From Eubacterium sp. UBA3720 (GTDB taxonomy: Bacteria > Bacillota > Clostridia > Lachnospirales > Lachnospiraceae), in NCBI GenBank assembly GCA_002371335.1, contig DFHP01000186.1, positions 18,497-36,806 of the forward strand: a stretch of 18,310 nt of DNA, given 5' to 3'. This document shows, piece after piece, positions 15,394 through 18,310 of this stretch. The notes under the pieces were generated by a model that was not told where the DNA came from, ran no database searches, and saw only the letters and a list, made by a program, of their open reading frames with translations. The translations under genes and the position numbers were made by a program. Each line of letters begins with the position of its first letter. Positions within the stretch are counted from its first letter, which is position 1.

Positions 15394-15810
15394 ATGAGTG
15401 TAGTTAAAGAATTGATCCGTACAGATCAGGATGGAACGATCAGCTTCGGCAATTATGAGCTGACGAAAAAGACAAAACTTACGGACTATGAGTTTAAAGG
15501 TGATTTGTATAAGATTAAAACATATAATGAGATCACACGTCTTGAAAAAAATGATAACCTTTTGTACGAATCAGTTCCCGGTACAGCTGTCACAGAACTG
15601 GATGTAAATGATACGAAGGTCTCATATAAGATCTCAGGAAACGGAAATGTAAGCGTTACAATGGGAATGCAGGATGACACGGAATACAGAGTAGTGATCG
15701 ATGGCGTCGTTGCGGGACATATCAAGACATCCATGGGCGGAAAGCTCTCTTTCAGCGTAGAGCTGACAGAGGGAAAAGAAGCCGCGGTAGAGATCGATGT
15801 AGTCGGATGA
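15394..15810 (+). CDS. Small conserved protein of the kind annotated 'endosialidase' in Lachnospiraceae
   Basis: A 138-residue soluble protein without signal peptide or membrane segment. It resembles short proteins that are labelled 'endosialidase' in Lachnospiraceae genomes; this is recall, and I see no sialidase Asp-box or catalytic pattern, so an enzymatic role is doubtful. The N-terminal half (MSVVKELIRTDQDGTISFGN, YEFKGDLYKIKTYNEITRLE) looks like a conserved beta-rich segment, and the C-terminal half (SYKISGNGNVSVTMGM, EYRVVIDGVVAGHIKTSMGG, KLSFSVELTEG) alternates hydrophobic and polar residues like a beta-sandwich. No cysteine is present. The ATG follows GAGG (15383-15386) by seven bases. 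It has its own strong promoter-like region and its own terminator, so it is likely monocistronic and perhaps well expressed. Function is unknown. Confidence 0.8.
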   Translation: MSVVKELIRTDQDGTISFGNYELTKKTKLTDYEFKGDLYKIKTYNEITRLEKNDNLLYESVPGTAVTELDVNDTKVSYKISGNGNVSVTMGMQDDTEYRVVIDGVVAGHIKTSMGGKLSFSVELTEGKEAAVEIDVVG

Positions 15811-15826
15811 TCACAACTATTCAGAA

Positions 15827-15856
15827 ATGACATGTGGGAAGTTTTAATAATATAAA
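15827..15856 (+). promoter_or_regulatory. Promoter-like pair directly upstream of a terminator
   Basis: ATGACA (15827-15832) and TATAAA (15851-15856) are separated by 18 bases, and the spacer begins with the 16-base repeat also found before purL. A transcript from it would begin near 15863 and run at once into the terminator hairpin at 15866. It may be the radA promoter with attenuation, or a fortuitous match. Confidence 0.35.
15833..15848 (+). repeat. Exact 16-base repeat, copy 2 (upstream of radA)
   Basis: TGTGGGAAGTTTTAAT, identical to 7242-7257, in the same orientation relative to the next gene (purL there, radA here). This copy lies between the stop of the 138-residue protein and its terminator. 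Confidence 0.6.
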
Positions 15857-15865
15857 ATACGCGTT

Positions 15866-15905
15866 TGTCCGCTCTTGTCCGTAGCGACGGGAGCGGACAT
15901 TTTTA
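15866..15905 (+). terminator. Intrinsic terminator between the 138-residue protein gene and radA
   Basis: TGTCCGCTC (15866-15874) pairs perfectly with GAGCGGACA (15891-15899), and CCGT/ACGG can pair inside it around AGCG. TTTTT (15900-15904) follows. It most simply ends the gene at 15394-15810. Confidence 0.9.
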
Positions 15906-15951
15906 ACAGAAAAGGAAAAAAACATAAATAAAAAGAACCGGGGAGAATGAA

Positions 15952-17328
15952 ATGGCAAAGACAAAAAAAACGATCTTTTTCTGCCAGAACTGCGGATATG
16001 AATCAGCAAAGTGGATGGGGCAATGTCCCGTTTGTCATGAATGGAATACATTCGCGGAGGAGCCTGCGGCACCTAAGGGATCGTCAAGGGCAGGTAAAGC
16101 AGGGGGACAAAGATCTGCCGCGCTGCCAAAAAGACTCTCGGAGATCGATCTGGACGAGAATAACAGGATCCTTACGGGAATGAAAGAGCTGGACCGGGTG
16201 CTTGGAGGAGGTATCGTCGAAGGGTCGCTGATCCTGATAGGCGGCGATCCGGGAATCGGAAAATCCACGCTGCTGCTTCAGGTATGCCGCAGACTGACAG
16301 AACAGGGGATATCGGTTCTGTATGTTTCGGGAGAAGAGTCGCAGAGGCAGATAAAAATGCGTGCGAACCGGATCGGAGAATTCAATGATAAACTGCAGCT
16401 TTACTGTGAGACTGATCTGGAAGAGATAAACAACGTTATTGAAAGACTCAGACCGCAGGCTTTGATCGTAGATTCGATACAGACCATGTATAATGAGAAT
16501 GTTTCTTCGTCTCCCGGCAGCGTTTCACAGGTGAGGGAATCAACCGGCGTGCTTCTGAAGATCGCCAAGGGAATGCAGATCCCCGTTTTCATTGTAGGAC
16601 ACGTGACAAAGGAAGGAAACGTTGCAGGCCCCAGAGTCCTCGAACATATGGTGGATACGGTTCTGTATTTTGAAGGGGACAGACATGCCAGCTACCGTAT
16701 CCTAAGGGCTGTTAAAAACAGATTTGGATCGACTAATGAGATAGGCGTTTTTGAAATGCGCAACGACGGACTTAAGGAAATCGAGAATCCTTCCGAATTT
16801 ATGCTGGATGGAAGACCTGCCGACGCGTCGGGTTCGGTTGCCGCCTGTTCCATGGAAGGGACAAGACCTATCATGATTGAAATACAATCGCTGGTATGCC
16901 ATACAAATTACTCGTTTCCGAGAAGGACCGCAAACGGAACGGATTTTAACAGGGTCAATCTTCTCGTGGCTGTTCTGGAGAGACGCGGAAGGATCAGACT
17001 TTCAGAGCAGGATGTGTATGTAAATATTACCGGAGGCGTACGTATGACAGAGCCTGCGGTGGATCTGGGGATCCTGCTTGCGATCGTCTCCGCGGCAAAG
17101 GATGTAAACATTGACAGCAGGACGGTGGTTTTCGGGGAGGTAGGCCTTTCAGGAGAGGTGCGCCCGGTGAATATGGCTGCACAGAGGATCGGAGAGGCGG
17201 AAAAGCTTGGATTTGAAAAGGTGATCCTTCCGGCGGGATGTATGAAATCTCTGGATCGGAACAGAAAAACAAAGATAGAACTGATCCCCGTGAGCAATGT
17301 GCGGGAGGCGATAGAGGCGATCCTGTAA
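15952..17328 (+). CDS. radA: DNA repair protein RadA (Sms), branch-migration ATPase
   Basis: RadA is a RecA-related, DnaB-like ATPase that helps process recombination intermediates in repair and transformation. The 458-residue protein has all usual parts. The N-terminal zinc finger holds C11, C14, C25 and C28 (CQNCG, CPVC). The RecA-like ATPase core has Walker A GDPGIGKST (98-106) and YVSGEESQRQIKMRA. The RadA-specific KNRFG motif is at 255-259. A C-terminal Lon-protease-like domain (about 290-458) contains GEVGLSGEVRPV and lacks proteolytic function in this family. AGGGGAG-like GGGGAG precedes the ATG at normal distance (15940-15945). In many Firmicutes radA follows clpC; here the two are separated by the small 'endosialidase'-type gene and a terminator. 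No clear terminator follows, and rpsO has its own promoter. Confidence 0.97.
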   Translation: MAKTKKTIFFCQNCGYESAKWMGQCPVCHEWNTFAEEPAAPKGSSRAGKAGGQRSAALPKRLSEIDLDENNRILTGMKELDRVLGGGIVEGSLILIGGDPGIGKSTLLLQVCRRLTEQGISVLYVSGEESQRQIKMRANRIGEFNDKLQLYCETDLEEINNVIERLRPQALIVDSIQTMYNENVSSSPGSVSQVRESTGVLLKIAKGMQIPVFIVGHVTKEGNVAGPRVLEHMVDTVLYFEGDRHASYRILRAVKNRFGSTNEIGVFEMRNDGLKEIENPSEFMLDGRPADASGSVAACSMEGTRPIMIEIQSLVCHTNYSFPRRTANGTDFNRVNLLVAVLERRGRIRLSEQDVYVNITGGVRMTEPAVDLGILLAIVSAAKDVNIDSRTVVFGEVGLSGEVRPVNMAAQRIGEAEKLGFEKVILPAGCMKSLDRNRKTKIELIPVSNVREAIEAIL

Positions 17329-17362
17329 CGCGGAGGGGGAATTTTGATCAGCAATCTTAATG

Positions 17363-17391
17363 TTTACAAAACATGTACTTTATGATATATT
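17363..17391 (+). promoter_or_regulatory. Promoter for rpsO
   Basis: TTTACA (17363-17368) and TATATT (17386-17391) have a 17-base spacer, and TGA before the -10 makes an extended -10. The start of transcription is expected near 17398, giving a leader of about 85 bases. Confidence 0.75.
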
Positions 17392-17392
17392 G

Positions 17393-17454
17393 GATCGGTA
17401 TGAATGTGCCGTGGTTCAGATATTGGAATCTCCGACCGTATCTTGATCACCGGC
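17393..17454 (+). promoter_or_regulatory. Structured rpsO leader, candidate S15 autoregulatory element
   Basis: GATCGGT (17393-17399) pairs with ACCGTATC (17435-17442) with one bulged T. Inside, GG/CC and AGAT/ATCT (17418-17421 with 17428-17431) form a hairpin. Loop bases GCC-GT-GGT (17408-17415) can also pair with ACCGGC (17449-17454) outside the first stem, making a pseudoknot that ends 13 bases before the Shine-Dalgarno. S15 is known to repress its own mRNA through structured leaders, including pseudoknots, in several bacteria. The pairing is seen; the regulatory role is inferred. Confidence 0.5.
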
Positions 17455-17482
17455 GTAAGAAATGTTTAAGGAGGATGTGACA

Positions 17483-17749
17483 ATGATCACAAAAGAGAAA
17501 AAACAGGAAATCGTTAAAGAATTCGGCAAATTTGAGGGAGATACAGGTTCTACCGAAGTACAGGTAGCCATCCTCACAGCTCGCATCAATGAGCTTACCG
17601 AGCATCTGAAAGCCAACCACAAGGATCACCACAGCAGACGTGGTCTTCTGAAGATGGTAGGTAAGAGAAGAAGCCTTCTGGATTATCTGAAATCCAAAGA
17701 TATCGAGGGTTATCGTACTCTGATCAAAAAACTTGGTATCCGTAAGTAA
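17483..17749 (+). CDS. rpsO: 30S ribosomal protein S15
   Basis: S15 is a primary 16S rRNA-binding protein of the 30S platform. The start is taken at 17483 (MITKEKKQEIVKEFGKFEGD), eight bases after AAGGAGG (17468-17474); an upstream in-frame ATG at 17462 would read through the Shine-Dalgarno and is rejected. The product is 88 residues, the usual S15 length. Family signatures are GDTGSTEVQVAILTARI, the HLKANHKDHHSRRGL rRNA-binding segment with its conserved HHSRRGL, and KRRSLLDYLK. It has its own promoter and terminator and lies before pnp, the classic order. Confidence 0.98.
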   Translation: MITKEKKQEIVKEFGKFEGDTGSTEVQVAILTARINELTEHLKANHKDHHSRRGLLKMVGKRRSLLDYLKSKDIEGYRTLIKKLGIRK

Positions 17750-17760
17750 TTTGCTGATTG

Positions 17761-17790
17761 CAGGCGGGAGAATACTCCCGCCTGTTCTTG
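17761..17790 (+). terminator. Intrinsic terminator after rpsO
   Basis: CAGGCGGGAG (17761-17770) pairs perfectly with CTCCCGCCTG (17775-17784) around AATA. The tail TTCTTGGTT is only moderately T-rich, so some read-through to pnp is plausible. Confidence 0.85.
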
Positions 17791-17812
17791 GTTGTGTCAT
17801 GGTCAGCATACA

Positions 17813-17843
17813 GCTGTGCCGTTCCGGAATGAAGGACGGCAGC
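17813..17843 (+). promoter_or_regulatory. Leader hairpin 1 upstream of pnp
   Basis: GCT (17813-17815) and GCCGTTC (17818-17824) pair with GGACGGC (17834-17840) and AGC (17841-17843), leaving a two-base bulge GT and one G-T pair. The loop is nine bases. It lies about 29 bases after the rpsO terminator stem. PNPase mRNA is known in other bacteria to be autoregulated through leader hairpins; a similar role here is inferred. Confidence 0.4.
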
Positions 17844-17914
17844 GGCGGTATGTGTATGCATCAGACCTGATACGGGATTTCCGGAATGTCAGAAATCGCA
17901 GGGATCCGTGTGTG

Positions 17915-17949
17915 TCGCACTGCCCGGGTCCTGTGGGAGTAAGTGCGAG
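17915..17949 (+). promoter_or_regulatory. Leader hairpin 2 upstream of pnp, near the ribosome binding site
   Basis: TCGCACT (17915-17921) pairs with AGTGCGA (17943-17949), and CCC (17923-17925) can pair with GGG (17935-17937) inside. It ends 14 bases before the Shine-Dalgarno GAGGAG (17964-17969), a position compatible with control of pnp translation or of transcript processing. Confidence 0.45.
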
Positions 17950-17976
17950 AAGTGAAGAAGTTGAGGAGATAATTAA

Positions 17977-18310
17977 TGGAAGCAAACAAAACCTTTGCAG
18001 AAGAGTATGATAAGAGCTATAAGACCTATTCAATGGAGCTGGCAGGAAGAACTCTGTCGGTCGATATCGGAAGAGTAGGCAAGCAGGCAAACGGCTGTGC
18101 GTTCATGCATTACGGTGATACCACGCTTTTATGTACAGCTACGGCATCCGATAAGCCAAGGGCAGGAATAGATTTCTTTCCGTTGTCAGTAGATTATGAG
18201 GAAAAAATGTATGCTGTCGGAAAGATTCCGGGAGGATTTAAGAAAAGAGAAGGAAAGGCCAGCGATCACGCCGTTCTGACATCCCGTGTGATTGACCGTC
18301 CGATGCGTCC
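17977..18310 (+). CDS. pnp: Polyribonucleotide nucleotidyltransferase (PNPase), N-terminal part, cut by window end
   Basis: PNPase is a phosphorolytic 3'-5' exoribonuclease of mRNA decay and part of degradosome-like complexes. The ATG at 17977 follows GAGGAG (17964-17969) by seven bases. The 111 residues visible (of about 700) are the start of the first RNase PH-like domain: ELAGRTLSVDIGRVGKQANG, YGDTTLLCTATAS, FFPLSVDYEEKMYAVGKIPG and GFKKREGKASDHAVLTSRVI, ending in DRPMRP. These are highly conserved in PNPase. The frame is open to the last base. The position after rpsO is the usual one. No start other than 17977 is supported. Confidence 0.97.

Noticed and set aside
17462..17482. Upstream ATG as the rpsO start
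   Set aside because: It lies before the AAGGAGG Shine-Dalgarno and would add seven residues not typical of S15; the ATG at 17483 has correct spacing and family-typical sequence.
17792..18010. 72-codon open frame before and across the pnp start
   Set aside because: It lacks a ribosome binding site, has no recognisable content, and overlaps pnp in another frame.
1..18310. A novel defence, mobile or multigene accessory system
   Set aside because: Every sizeable gene is a recognisable core or conserved protein. There are no transposases, integrases, CRISPR repeats, toxin-antitoxin pairs or abrupt composition changes to support such a claim.

Overview
The window reads as a stretch of core chromosome from a Gram-positive, anaerobic Clostridia-type bacterium, most likely Lachnospiraceae. 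This is inferred from the proteins: a single-chain clostridial-type PurL, type III pantothenate kinase (CoaX), PcrA helicase, ClpC, the radA and rpsO-pnp neighbourhood, and a small protein of the kind annotated 'endosialidase' in Lachnospiraceae genomes. Codon use looks uniform, and I see no insertion sequences, phage genes, CRISPR arrays, tRNAs or rRNAs.

Layout, left to right. The 3' two-thirds of carB enters from the left edge (1-2088). A 177-base gap with a promoter and two hairpins leads to a predicted membrane heavy-metal/manganese exporter (2266-3135). pcrA follows (3168-5405) and ends at a strong bidirectional terminator. Facing it on the minus strand is a two-gene membrane-lipid operon, a glycerophosphodiester phosphodiesterase (7012-6179) followed by a PAP2-type phosphatase or transferase (6174-5497). 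A divergent intergenic region then leads into purL (7282-11046), a SEC-C motif protein (11210-11713, strong terminator after it), coaX (11940-12746), a ClpC-type AAA+ unfoldase (12806-15268), the small 'endosialidase'-type protein (15394-15810, terminator after it), radA (15952-17328), rpsO (17483-17749, terminator) and the 5' end of pnp (17977 to the right edge).

Functionally the genes are housekeeping: pyrimidine/arginine precursor and purine synthesis (carB, purL), CoA synthesis (coaX), DNA repair and recombination (pcrA, radA), protein quality control (clpC), translation (rpsO) and RNA turnover (pnp), plus lipid remodelling and metal export. They look like several short transcription units rather than one operon, because four clear intrinsic terminators divide them.

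I found no convincing new multigene system. The points most worth a second look are in the non-coding DNA and the less-known proteins: a 17-bp GNRA-capped hairpin in the metal-exporter leader, an exact 16-base sequence shared by the purL and radA upstream regions, a pseudoknot-capable stretch after purL, structured rpsO and pnp leaders, and the promoter and conserved small protein at 15297-15810.
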